Shown: one piece after another, positions 17,054-25,288 of the stretch
Layout of the letters: the number at the start of each line of letters is the position of its first letter
Numbering within the stretch: the stretch's first letter is position 1
Origin: Nocardioides sp. GY 10127
Lineage (GTDB): Bacteria > Actinomycetota > Actinomycetes > Propionibacteriales > Nocardioidaceae
DNA: 64,000 bases
Reading direction: 5' to 3'
NCBI RefSeq assembly: GCF_004919085.1
Contig: NZ_STGL01000005.1
Location: forward strand, 124,001 to 188,000
Notes under the pieces: generated by a model
Database searches by the model: none
What the model saw: the letters and a program-made list of their open reading frames with translations, nothing else
Told to the model about the DNA's origin: nothing
Program-made: the position numbers and the translations under genes

Positions 17054-18280
17054 ATGACCACCACGCAGCAGCCCGCCGAGCTCGCCTGGCTCGACGACAT
17101 CACCATGACCGAGCTCGAGCGCAACCCGTACCCGGTCTACGAGCGGCTGCGCCGCGAGGCGCCGCTGGCGTTCGTCCCGGTGCTCGGCGCCTACGTGGCC
17201 TCGACCGCGGAGATCTGCCGCGAGGTCGCCACCAGCGCGTCCTTCGAGGCGATCATCCCGCCCGCAGGCGGCCGCACGTTCGGCCACCCGGCGATCATCG
17301 GCGTCAACGGCGACGTGCACGCCGACCTGCGCAGCATGGTCGAGCCGGCGCTCCAGCCGATGGAGGTCGACCGCTACGTCGACGAGCTCGTCCGGCCCAT
17401 CGCCCGGCAGTACCTGGAGAAGTTCGAGGACGCCGGCCGGGCCGAGCTCGTCGCGGACTTCTGCGAGCCCGTGTCGGTGCGCAGCCTGGGCGACCTGCTG
17501 GGCCTGGAGTCCGTGGACTCCGAGACCCTGCGCCGCTGGTTCGCCCAGCTCAACCGCAGCTTCACCAATGCGGCCGTCGACGAGAACGGCGACTTCGCCA
17601 ACCCCGAGGGCTTCCTGGAGGGCGACCAGGCCAAGGCCGAGATCCGGGCCGTGGTCGACCCGCTCATCGACCACTGGATCGAGCACCCGGGCGACTCCGC
17701 GATCAGCCACTGGCTGCACGACGGGATGCCCGAGGGGCAGACCCGCGACCGCGAGTACGTCTACCCCACCATCTACGTCTACCTGCTGGGCGCGATGCAG
17801 GAGCCGGGCCACGGCGCCGCGTCCACGATCGCGGGCCTCTTCACCCGGCCCGCCCAGCTGGAGGAGGTCGTCGACGACCCGACGCTCATCCCCCGCGCCG
17901 TCTCCGAGGGCATGCGCTGGACGTCCCCGATCTGGTCGGCCACCGCCCGGATCAGCAAGGAGCCGGTCCACCTGGCCGGGCTGGACCTGCCCGCGGGCAC
18001 CGTCATCCTCCAGTCCTACGGGTCGGCCAACCACGACACCGGGCTCTACGACGCCCCGTCCGAGTACGACCTCCACCGCCCGCCGCTGCCCCACCTCGCC
18101 TTCGGCGCGGGCAACCACGCGTGCGCCGGCATCTACTACGCCAACCACGTCATGCGGATCGCGCTGGAGGAGCTCTTCGAGGCCATCCCGAACCTCGAGC
18201 GGGACACCGAGCACGACGTGGACTTCTGGGGCTGGGGCTTCCGCGGCCCGACGTCCTTGCACGTCACCTGGGAGGTCTGA
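17054..18280 (+). CDS. gcoA: Cytochrome P450 aromatic O-demethylase GcoA (CYP255A type)
   Basis: A 408-aa P450 with GAGGAG six bases before the ATG. The haem loop is [11 protein letters not shown] (Cys357). The I-helix reads [13 protein letters not shown] rather than the usual acid-alcohol pair, a mark of this family. The known Amycolatopsis GcoA holds guaiacol between Phe75, Phe169 and Phe395; here Phe occurs at 76, 170 and 396, each shifted by exactly one, and the C-terminus [18 protein letters not shown] also matches my recollection of it. The reaction is O-demethylation of guaiacol and related methoxy- or ethoxyphenols to catechol and formaldehyde. Catechol would feed the adjacent cat genes. 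Confidence 0.95.
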   Translation: MTTTQQPAELAWLDDITMTELERNPYPVYERLRREAPLAFVPVLGAYVASTAEICREVATSASFEAIIPPAGGRTFGHPAIIGVNGDVHADLRSMVEPALQPMEVDRYVDELVRPIARQYLEKFEDAGRAELVADFCEPVSVRSLGDLLGLESVDSETLRRWFAQLNRSFTNAAVDENGDFANPEGFLEGDQAKAEIRAVVDPLIDHWIEHPGDSAISHWLHDGMPEGQTRDREYVYPTIYVYLLGAMQEPGHGAASTIAGLFTRPAQLEEVVDDPTLIPRAVSEGMRWTSPIWSATARISKEPVHLAGLDLPAGTVILQSYGSANHDTGLYDAPSEYDLHRPPLPHLAFGAGNHACAGIYYANHVMRIALEELFEAIPNLERDTEHDVDFWGWGFRGPTSLHVTWEV

Positions 18281-19356
18281 TGCCGCGGGTCAGCGTCGGG
18301 CCGAGCAGCGTCGAGGCCCCGCCGGGCCAGAGCGTCCTGGAGTCCCTGCTGCGCGCGGGAGTCTGGATGCCGAGCTCCTGCAACCAGGGCACCTGCGGCA
18401 CGTGCAAGGTCCGGGTGCTCTCGGGGGCGGTCGACCACCGCACGTCCCCGCTCGAGACGCTACCGCAGGAGCAGCGGGACGCCGGCCTGGCACTGGCCTG
18501 CCAGTCCCACCCCGCCGGCGACGTCGAGGTGGCGCCCGCCGGGCCCGCCTCGGCGGGCGCCGGCGAGGTCCGGACCCACCCGCTGCGCGACCTCGTCGCC
18601 CGGATCACCGGCCTCGAGGACGTCGCCACCGACACCCGGCGCGTCCTGCTCTCCCTCGACGAGCCGCTCGCCTTCAGCGCGGGCCAGTACGTCGAGCTCG
18701 AGGTGCCGCGCACCGGCGAGCGCCGCCAGTTCTCCCTGGCCAACACCGCCACCGAGGACCGGGTGCTGGAGCTGCACGTGCGCCGCGTCCCCGGGGGCGC
18801 TGCCACCGACCGCTGGCTGTTCGCCGACGCGGCCTGCGGCGACGAGGTGCGGCTGACCGGGCCGCTCGGCGACTTCCGGGCGCCCGAGGAGGAGGCGGAC
18901 GACGGCGCGCCGCTCGTCCTGCTCGGCGGCGGCACCGGCCTGGCACCGCTGCTCGGCATCGTCCGCACGGCCCTCGAGCGCCACCCCGACCGCGAGGCGG
19001 TGCTCTACCACGGCGTCCGCTACGCCTCCGACCTCTACGACACCGAGCGACTGGTCGACCTGGAGCAGCGCTTCGCGAGCTTCCGGTTCGTGCCGGTGCT
19101 CTCCCGCGAGGAGACCCGCGCCTACCGCACCGGGTACGTGACCGACGCCTTCCTGGCGGACGTCGCCTCCGCCCGCGGCTGGACCGGCTGGCTGTGCGGC
19201 TCGCCCGCGCTCGTCGAGTCCGGGGCCGCGGCCTTCAAGCGGCGGCGGATGGCGCCGCGGCTGATCCACCGGGAGAAGTTCACCGCCGCGGTCCCGGCGG
19301 CGCCCGGCTCTCCCTCCGAGACCCTCACCAGCCCACTCACCAGAACAGGAGCCTGA
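18280..19356 (+). CDS. gcoB: GcoB, ferredoxin-flavoprotein reductase fusion for GcoA
   Basis: A 358-aa single-chain electron donor. An N-terminal plant-type [2Fe-2S] domain has C34, C39, C42 and C74 (SSCNQGTCGTCK and ALACQS). An FAD domain follows with RRQFSLAN near residue 150, then an NADH domain with GGGTGLAPLLG near residue 215 and a C-terminal segment ending RLIHREKF. The order ferredoxin-FAD-NAD in one chain is the mark of GcoB, which serves GcoA as a two-component system. The ATG overlaps the gcoA stop by one base (TGATG), so the two are made in step. Confidence 0.95.
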   Translation: MPRVSVGPSSVEAPPGQSVLESLLRAGVWMPSSCNQGTCGTCKVRVLSGAVDHRTSPLETLPQEQRDAGLALACQSHPAGDVEVAPAGPASAGAGEVRTHPLRDLVARITGLEDVATDTRRVLLSLDEPLAFSAGQYVELEVPRTGERRQFSLANTATEDRVLELHVRRVPGGAATDRWLFADAACGDEVRLTGPLGDFRAPEEEADDGAPLVLLGGGTGLAPLLGIVRTALERHPDREAVLYHGVRYASDLYDTERLVDLEQRFASFRFVPVLSREETRAYRTGYVTDAFLADVASARGWTGWLCGSPALVESGAAAFKRRRMAPRLIHREKFTAAVPAAPGSPSETLTSPLTRTGA

Positions 19357-19358
19357 CC

Positions 19359-19646
19359 ATGGCCACCCTCACCGTCCTCTACGGCACCCCGACCGACGCC
19401 GACGCGTTCCGCGCCCACTACGAGCAGGTGCACGCGCCGCTCGCCCTCGCCCTGCCCGGCGCCAAGGACCCGCGTTGGTCGCTGGACGTCTCGACCCTGG
19501 CCGGCGAGACCGTCCACGCGATCTTCCAGGCCGACTTCGCCGACGCCGACTCGCTCGACGCCGCGCTGGCCTCCCCGGAGGGTCAGGCCGCGCAGGCCGA
19601 CGTGCCGTCCTTCGCCACGGGCGGCGTCACGATCCTCGTGTCCTGA
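19359..19646 (+). CDS. EthD-domain protein, third gene of the gcoAB operon
   Basis: A 95-aa protein starting two bases after the gcoB stop, with ACAGGAGCC upstream. It has the EthD ferredoxin-like fold signature: TVLYGTPTDADAFRAHYEQVHAPLAL, then a C-terminal VPSFATGGVTILVS. EthD is needed with the P450 system EthABC for ethyl tert-butyl ether oxidation, though its biochemical role is unresolved. Its close coupling here suggests a related accessory role for the O-demethylase, possibly handling product or stabilising the P450. No catalytic residue can be assigned. Confidence 0.82.
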   Translation: MATLTVLYGTPTDADAFRAHYEQVHAPLALALPGAKDPRWSLDVSTLAGETVHAIFQADFADADSLDAALASPEGQAAQADVPSFATGGVTILVS

Positions 19647-19664
19647 GCCCGGCGGCGACCGGGC

Positions 19665-20552
19665 TCAGGCGAGGCGGTCGAGGAGCTCCTCGAGCACGGT
19701 GAGCACGCCGTGGTCGCGGAAGGAGGGGGCGCGGTAGGCGGCTACCTCGACGACGTCGGGGTGGGCCTCGGCCATGGCGAAGGACAGCTCCGCGGCCTGG
19801 AGCATCTCGAGGTCGTTGAGGTAGTCGCCGAACGCGGCGGTCTGGGCGGGGGTCACCCCGAGGGACTCCTGGAGGGCCCGGACCGCGACGCCCTTGTTCG
19901 CCCCCGGCGGCATGAGATCGACCCAGTGGTGGCCGGACACGACCACCTGGTGCGGGTCGCGGTGGTGCAGGAGCCGCGGGGCGGTGCCGTCCTCGACGTC
20001 CACGAAGTCGTAGACCGCGACCTTGACGATCTCGTCGACGATCCGGTCGGGCCCGCCGCTGCCGTCGACCACCGAGCGCAGGTCCTCGACCGCGGTGAGC
20101 CGCGCGTAGTAGCGCGACGCCTCGTCCCAGAACGCCGGATCGGTGCGGGAGACGTAGGCCGACTCCTTGCCGCACACGACCACGCCCAGGTCGTGGCCCT
20201 CCGCGGCGAGCCCGTCGAGGGTCTCCAGGACGTCGAGCACGAACCCGGCCTCGAGCGTCGAGGCGCTGATCACCTGGCCGTCGCGGACCACGAGGCAGCC
20301 GTTCTCGGCGACGAAGACCATGCCGTCGGCGACGCGCTCGAACAGCGCGGTGAGCGTGTGCAGCTGCCGGCCGCTGGCGGGCGCGAACACGACCCCGGCC
20401 GCGCGCAGCCGCTCGATGAGGCCCCAGGTGCCCTCCGGGACCTCGCCGTCCGCGTCGAGCAGCGTGCCGTCCATGTCGACGAGCACCAGGCGCAGGTCCA
20501 GCGGCGCGTCGGGCAGCGTCAGGGCAGGGGCGGGCGGCTGTGTCGGGGTCAC
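19665..20552 (-). CDS. HAD-superfamily Cof-type (IIB) phosphatase
   Basis: A 295-aa HAD phosphatase. Motif I is VLVDMDGTLLDADG (residues of about 23-36), motif II is FAPASGRQ, and motif IV is AFGDYLNDLEML near residue 245. The Cof-type cap (IIB) lies between motifs II and III. Such enzymes dephosphorylate sugar phosphates or cofactor precursors; specificity cannot be read. The GTG at 20552 is chosen because GGATGGGGG precedes it and the HAD core begins soon after. The much longer open frame upstream is an artefact. It converges with the EthD gene and follows the channel-like gene at about 107 bp. Confidence 0.87.
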   Translation of the reverse strand: MTPTQPPAPALTLPDAPLDLRLVLVDMDGTLLDADGEVPEGTWGLIERLRAAGVVFAPASGRQLHTLTALFERVADGMVFVAENGCLVVRDGQVISASTLEAGFVLDVLETLDGLAAEGHDLGVVVCGKESAYVSRTDPAFWDEASRYYARLTAVEDLRSVVDGSGGPDRIVDEIVKVAVYDFVDVEDGTAPRLLHHRDPHQVVVSGHHWVDLMPPGANKGVAVRALQESLGVTPAQTAAFGDYLNDLEMLQAAELSFAMAEAHPDVVEVAAYRAPSFRDHGVLTVLEELLDRLA

Positions 20553-20659
20553 GCCCCCATCCTGACGACCGCACCGGCTTCGCGACGAGTCGCCGGCGCG
20601 AGACCTGCCCCACCCGGGTGCGGGCGGGGCGGGCGGGGCCGCCGGTCCAGGGGTTCGGC

Positions 20660-22039
20660 TCAGGGGGACGTCGTCCCGTGCCCGCAGTCCGCGCGGGGCA
20701 GCTCGAGGTCGCGCGGCACCCCCTCGGCGTCCACCTGGACGATGCCGCCGCGCGTGGCCACGAGCCGACCCGGCGCCGCCTCCCGCAGCGCGAGCACGAC
20801 CCACGCCGCGGCGAGGTGGACGACGTCCCGCGTGCGCCCCACGGGGAGCAGCGAGCGGGTCTCGGCGATGGCCTCCTGCTCGCCGGCGCGCAGGACGACG
20901 GGCAGCGCCGGCTGCACGGCGCTCGCGGCGACGGCCACGGCCACGTTGTCCAGGTCGTCGGAACCGACGGCCGCGAGGGCGCGGGCGGTGTCGACCCGCA
21001 CCCGCAGGAGCGTCGAGCGGTCGCCGCCGTGGGCGGTGACGACCGGGACGCCGAGCGCCTTGGCGGTGCGCAGCTGGACGGCGTTCCGGTCGCGCTCGAC
21101 CCCGAGGACGGGCACCCCGATCCGCAGCAGCTCGGCGGCGAGCCGCAGGCCGACCTGCCCCATCCCCACCACCACCACGTGCCGGCGGCGCGGGGCGGCG
21201 TTGCGGCCCCAGATGCCGACGAGCCGCGGGCCGAGCATCCGGTCGACCAGCCCGGCGGTGAACGTGGCCGCCAGCATGATCGTGGTGAGCATGGCCAGCC
21301 CCGCGAACACCGCGTACGCGGGCTCGGCCCCCTCGGCGGCCGGGCCCACGGTGGCCACGACCCGCGAGGCCTCGAGGAACGAGTCGACCGGCGGGTGGTG
21401 GCTGAGCACCAGCCAGGTCCAGTCGGCCAGCAGCACCGCCACGAGCCCGTGCAGCCCCAGGAGCATGAGCCGGGTCCCGGTGTCGTGGACCCGCCACGAC
21501 GGCAGCACCCGCCGCCACGGCACCGGGTGGCGGATCGCGTGCCGCTCCAGCCGCACCCACGGGCCGCCGTCCGGGCCCGGGTCGGCGCGCACGGCGTGCA
21601 CCGCCTCCCCGTCCTCGTACCAGGCGGCGAGCACGTCGGGCCCGAGGCAGGGCCCGGCCAGGCTCGCCGCCGCGATCTCGGCGGGCGAGGTCACCCGCGC
21701 CTGGGGCAGCAGGGTGCGCAGCCGCTCGGAGACGGTGCGGTCGAAGATCGTCACCACCAGGCGGACGCGGGGGTCCAGGTGCGCCACCGCCAGGGCGTAG
21801 CGCAGGGCCGCGGCGTCCCCGCGCACGGCGATGACCACGCCGGACGGCGCGGCCCGGAGTGCCTCGACGAGCGCCCGGTCGTCGGGTGCCGCGAGGTGGC
21901 GCACGCGGGTGCCGCCGCTGGTCAGCGCGCCGCAGACCCGGACCGCCACCGCGGCGTCCCCGATCACGAGGACGGGGCGGGTGGGCTCGCTGGGCTCGGT
22001 GGGGCCGGTGGCCGGCGGGGGCTGCGGGGTGCTGGTCAT
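20660..22039 (-). CDS. TrkA-N/RCK-containing channel-like membrane protein
   Basis: A 459-aa protein with GGAGG before the ATG at 22039. Residues of about 20-130 form a degenerate Rossmann-like regulatory domain (RPVLVIGDAAVAVRV). Two hydrophobic helices lie near 190-215 (LMLLGLHGLVAVLLADWTW) and 242-265 (YAVFAGLAMLTTIMLAATFT). A second, intact TrkA-N domain starts with HVVVVGMGQVGLRLAAELL. The architecture is that of RCK-gated ion channels. However, the pore loop between the helices reads VATVGPAAEG in place of the K+ filter TVGYGD, so selectivity is doubtful. It could be a non-K+ channel or a sensor. Confidence 0.75.
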   Translation of the reverse strand: MTSTPQPPPATGPTEPSEPTRPVLVIGDAAVAVRVCGALTSGGTRVRHLAAPDDRALVEALRAAPSGVVIAVRGDAAALRYALAVAHLDPRVRLVVTIFDRTVSERLRTLLPQARVTSPAEIAAASLAGPCLGPDVLAAWYEDGEAVHAVRADPGPDGGPWVRLERHAIRHPVPWRRVLPSWRVHDTGTRLMLLGLHGLVAVLLADWTWLVLSHHPPVDSFLEASRVVATVGPAAEGAEPAYAVFAGLAMLTTIMLAATFTAGLVDRMLGPRLVGIWGRNAAPRRRHVVVVGMGQVGLRLAAELLRIGVPVLGVERDRNAVQLRTAKALGVPVVTAHGGDRSTLLRVRVDTARALAAVGSDDLDNVAVAVAASAVQPALPVVLRAGEQEAIAETRSLLPVGRTRDVVHLAAAWVVLALREAAPGRLVATRGGIVQVDAEGVPRDLELPRADCGHGTTSP

Positions 22040-22155
22040 GTCGCCTCCGGCGTGGGTCGGACGTCGGGCGGTGCGGCGGCTGCCACGCGCGAACCGGCAT
22101 CGTGACGGCGGGCACCGGCGTCCGGCTATCGGAATCACGCGGGTGGCGCTGCGCC

Positions 22156-22209
22156 ATCGTGACTGCGCCCTCGTGGCTGCGCCCGCCGGACCGCGGCCTC
22201 GTGACTGCG
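22156..22209. repeat. Three 12-bp direct repeats in a divergent promoter
   Basis: Copies of CTCGTGACTGCG (with one or two changes) start at 22156, 22170 and 22198, spacings of 14 and 28 bp. They lie between the divergent channel-like and SMP-30 genes. The regular spacing hints at a protein-binding array, but no regulator gene is adjacent. Confidence 0.4.
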
Positions 22210-22264
22210 GCCCGCGCCGCTGCCCGCTGCGCGACCGCCCCCGGCCGCGCGGCAGGATGGCGAG

Positions 22265-23197
22265 GTGCCCGACCCGCTCATCGAGACCACCGCCCGCCCT
22301 CTCACCGCTGTCGTGACCCACCACGGCGAGGGACCGGTCCGGGACGACGCGGGCACGCTGCGCTGCGTCGACCTGCTGGCCGGCGACGTCCTCACGTTCG
22401 GCGACGACCCCACCTCCGACGACCCCACCCCCGACGACCGGCCTCCCCGGCTCGCGCCCGTCGACCGCCTGCACGTCGGCGACGTGGCGGCGCTGTGGCG
22501 CCCGCGCGTCGGGGGCGGGGCGGTGGTCGCGGTCGAGCGCGGCGTCGTCCTCCTGGACGCCGAGGGTCGGACCGAGCGCGAGGTCACGGTCTTCGAGGAC
22601 GACTCGCTGCGGATGAACGAGGGCGCCTGCGACCCGTGGGGCCGGCTGTGGATCGGCTCGATGCCCTACTCCGAGGACCGGCCCGACGGCGTCCTGTACC
22701 GGGTGGACGCCGACCTCACCGTGACGCCGGTGCTCGACGGGCTCACGATCCCCAACGGGCTCGCGTGGTCGGCCGACGGCTCGGTGGCCTACCACTCCGA
22801 CAGCCCCACCCGCGTGGTCTCCCGGCTCGTCGTGGACGCGGCGGGCTCGCTGGTCTCCCGGGAGCCGTGGCTCGACCTCGACGCCCTCGGCATCGCCGGC
22901 TACCCCGACGGGCTCACCGTCGACACCGCGGGCGGGGTGTGGGTGGCGCTGTGGGGCGCGGGCTCGGTGGTCCGCTTCGCCGACTCGGGCTCCGGCGTCC
23001 GAGCCACCCACCGCGTGTCGGTGCCGGCGTCCCAGACCTCGGCCGTGGCGCTGGGGTCCGGCTCGACGTCTCTGGCGATCACCACCTCCGCCAAGCTGCT
23101 GCCGGCCGAGGGCCCCGGCCACGAGCCGCTGGCCGGCGCGCTGTTCACCGCCGAGGCGCCCTACCCCGGCGTCCCGGTGCGCGCCTTCGCCGGCTGA
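22265..23197 (+). CDS. SMP-30/gluconolactonase-family lactonase
   Basis: A 310-aa six-bladed beta-propeller. Expected metal ligands appear at E22 (HHGEGPVRDD), Asn near residue 118 (RMNEGACDPWGRLWIG), Asn near 164 (IPNGLAWS) and Asp near 215 (YPDGLTVD). These enzymes hydrolyse sugar lactones such as gluconolactone. An insert near residues 48-58 is a short Asp/Pro/Thr repeat (TSDDPTPDD). GTG start, with AGGATGGCGAG upstream. The next gene, a GH3 glycosidase, follows after 47 bp in the same direction, so the pair may act on one sugar. No export signal is visible. Confidence 0.87.
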   Translation: MPDPLIETTARPLTAVVTHHGEGPVRDDAGTLRCVDLLAGDVLTFGDDPTSDDPTPDDRPPRLAPVDRLHVGDVAALWRPRVGGGAVVAVERGVVLLDAEGRTEREVTVFEDDSLRMNEGACDPWGRLWIGSMPYSEDRPDGVLYRVDADLTVTPVLDGLTIPNGLAWSADGSVAYHSDSPTRVVSRLVVDAAGSLVSREPWLDLDALGIAGYPDGLTVDTAGGVWVALWGAGSVVRFADSGSGVRATHRVSVPASQTSAVALGSGSTSLAITTSAKLLPAEGPGHEPLAGALFTAEAPYPGVPVRAFAG

Positions 23198-23244
23198 GGA
23201 GCGCCCGCGCATGTGAACGCGCACATGACAGGCAGGATGTCCCC

Positions 23245-25122
23245 GTGACGAGACTTCCCCTGCAGCACCTGTCCGACGGCACCGCGTGGCGCGACCTCAA
23301 CGGCAACGGCGTCCTCGACCCCTACGAGGACCCCCGGCTCAGCCCCGAGGAGCGCGCGGACGACCTCGTCGGCCGGCTCAGCCTGGCGGAGAAGGCGGGC
23401 CTGCTGTTCCAGTCGATGATCGACACCACGGCGCCCCGCGCCTACGACGAGCCGAGCATGTTCGGCCTGCCCACGCACCGCGCGATGCTCACCGAGCTGA
23501 TGCTCAACCACGTCAACGTGCTGGGGCTGCCCGGCGCGGCCGAGGCCGCCGAGTGGATCAACGGCCTCCAGGAGCTCGCGGAGGCCACCCCGCACGGCAT
23601 CCCGATGACCATCTCCTCCGACCCCCGCCACGGCGTCACCCACAACCTCGGCATGGCCCTGGCCGCCGACGGGTTCAGCGCCTGGCCCGAGACGCTCGGC
23701 CTGGCCGCGCTGGCGCTCGGCACCGGCGACGAGAAGGTCGTCGAGGAGTTCGGCGCGCTCGTCCGCGAGGAGTACCGCGCCGTCGGCATCGGCGCGGCGC
23801 TGCACCCGCAGATCGACCTCGCCACCGAGCCGCGCTGGGGCCGCCAGCTCCAGACCTTCGGGCAGGACCCCGAGCTCACCACCCGCCTCGTCGCCGCCTT
23901 CCTGCGCGGCCTCCAGGGTGACGAGCTCGGCCCCGACTCCGTGGCCGCCACCACCAAGCACTTCCCCGGCGGCGGCCCGCAGAAGGACGGCGAGGACCCG
24001 CACTTCCCCTACGGCACCGACCAGGTCTACCCCGGTGGCCGCTTCGCCGAGCACCTCGAGCCCTTCCGGGCCGCGCTGGAGGCGGGGACGGCGGCCGTCA
24101 TGCCGTACTACGCCAAGCCGGTCGGCCTCGTCCTCGACGGCGAGCCCGTCGAGGAGGTCGCCTTCGGGTTCAACAAGCGCATCGTCACCGGCCTGCTGCG
24201 CGAGGAGCTGGGCTTCGACGGCGTCGTCGTCACCGACTGGGGCCTGGTCACCGACCTCGTCGCCGGTCCGCTCACCCTGCCGGCCCGCGCCTGGGGCGTC
24301 GAGCACCTCACCCCCGTCGAGCGGGTGGCGCGCATCCTGGACGCCGGCTGCGACCAGCTCGGCGGCGAGTTCTGCCCCGAGCTGGTGCTCGAGGCCGTGC
24401 GCACCGGGCTGGTGAGCGAGGAGCGGCTCGACGTCTCCGTGCGCCGGCTGCTCCTGGTCAAGCTGCGCCTGGGCCTCTTCGACGACCCGTTCGTGGACCC
24501 GCAGGCCGCCGCGGGCGTCGTCGGCTCCCACGCGGACGCCGGGCGTCGGGCCCAGTCGGAGTCGGTGGTCGTGCTGGAGACCGGCCCGACCGGTGATCAG
24601 GCCGGCGACCCGGCCGGCGAGGCGGTCCTCCCGCTGCGTCCGCACCGCAAGGTCTACGTGGAGGGCGTCGCCCCCGAGGCCGTCACGGCCGCCGGGCTCG
24701 GCACCGTCGTGGACGACCCGGCCGAGGCCGACCTGGCCCTGGTGCGCGTCGGCGCCCCGTTCGAGCCGCGCAACCAGTACTTCCTCGAGGCCATGACCCA
24801 CCAGGGCTCGCTGGACTTCCCCGAGGAGGTCGTGGCGCACCTGGCCGAGCTGGCGGGCTCCTGCCCCGTCGTCCTCGACGTGCACCTGGACCGCCCCGCG
24901 ATCCTTACGCCCCTGCTGCCGCACCTGGCGGCGCTGACGGTGTCGTTCGGCACCGGCGACGCCGCCTGGGTCGACGCGCTCACCGGCCGCACCGCGCCCC
25001 GCGGCCGGCTGCCCGTCGAGCTGCCGCGGTCGATGGCCGCCGTCCTCGCCGGCGACTCCGACGTCCCCGGCGGCACCGAGGACCCGCTCTACCCGTTCGG
25101 GTTCGGCCGCGACCTGGGCTGA
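23245..25122 (+). CDS. Glycoside hydrolase family 3 beta-glycosidase
   Basis: A 625-aa GH3 enzyme from a GTG start with AGGATG upstream. The N-terminal barrel contains LSLAEKAGLLFQSM, a PRWGRQLQTFGQDPEL signature, the KHFPGGG loop and the catalytic nucleophile Asp in VVVTDWG near residue 331. The C-terminal alpha/beta sandwich runs from about residue 420 and ends PLYPFGFGRDLG. There is no signal peptide, so it is likely intracellular and acts on imported oligosaccharides. The second domain is shorter than in typical beta-glucosidases and lacks the fibronectin-like tail. Substrate unknown; cellobiose- or xylobiose-type sugars are common for the family. Confidence 0.92.
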   Translation: MTRLPLQHLSDGTAWRDLNGNGVLDPYEDPRLSPEERADDLVGRLSLAEKAGLLFQSMIDTTAPRAYDEPSMFGLPTHRAMLTELMLNHVNVLGLPGAAEAAEWINGLQELAEATPHGIPMTISSDPRHGVTHNLGMALAADGFSAWPETLGLAALALGTGDEKVVEEFGALVREEYRAVGIGAALHPQIDLATEPRWGRQLQTFGQDPELTTRLVAAFLRGLQGDELGPDSVAATTKHFPGGGPQKDGEDPHFPYGTDQVYPGGRFAEHLEPFRAALEAGTAAVMPYYAKPVGLVLDGEPVEEVAFGFNKRIVTGLLREELGFDGVVVTDWGLVTDLVAGPLTLPARAWGVEHLTPVERVARILDAGCDQLGGEFCPELVLEAVRTGLVSEERLDVSVRRLLLVKLRLGLFDDPFVDPQAAAGVVGSHADAGRRAQSESVVVLETGPTGDQAGDPAGEAVLPLRPHRKVYVEGVAPEAVTAAGLGTVVDDPAEADLALVRVGAPFEPRNQYFLEAMTHQGSLDFPEEVVAHLAELAGSCPVVLDVHLDRPAILTPLLPHLAALTVSFGTGDAAWVDALTGRTAPRGRLPVELPRSMAAVLAGDSDVPGGTEDPLYPFGFGRDLG

Positions 25123-25146
25123 GGCTGCACGGGCGGTCGGTGCGCC

Positions 25147-25255
25147 GGGACGTCATACGTCTGAGGGACTGGACGTCCGCCCCGTATGACGTCCCGGTGG
25201 GCCCGCCGCTGACGTCATACGTCTGAGGGACTGGACGTCCGCCCCGTATGACGTC
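25147..25255. repeat. Two tandem GACGTCATACG palindromic elements between convergent genes
   Basis: Two near-identical 49-bp elements begin at 25149 and 25211 (62-bp period). In the first, arms GGGACGTCATACG (25147-25159) and CGTATGACGTCCC (25183-25195) are a perfect 13-bp inverse pair. The 23-bp loop contains the smaller palindrome GGACGTCC. The elements lie between the ends of the GH3 and cyclase genes, where a bidirectional terminator is expected. A third, diverged copy sits between another convergent pair at 33.3 kb. Confidence 0.85.
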
Positions 25256-25288
25256 CCGGCCGCACGCCCGGGCCGGCGGCGGAGCCCC

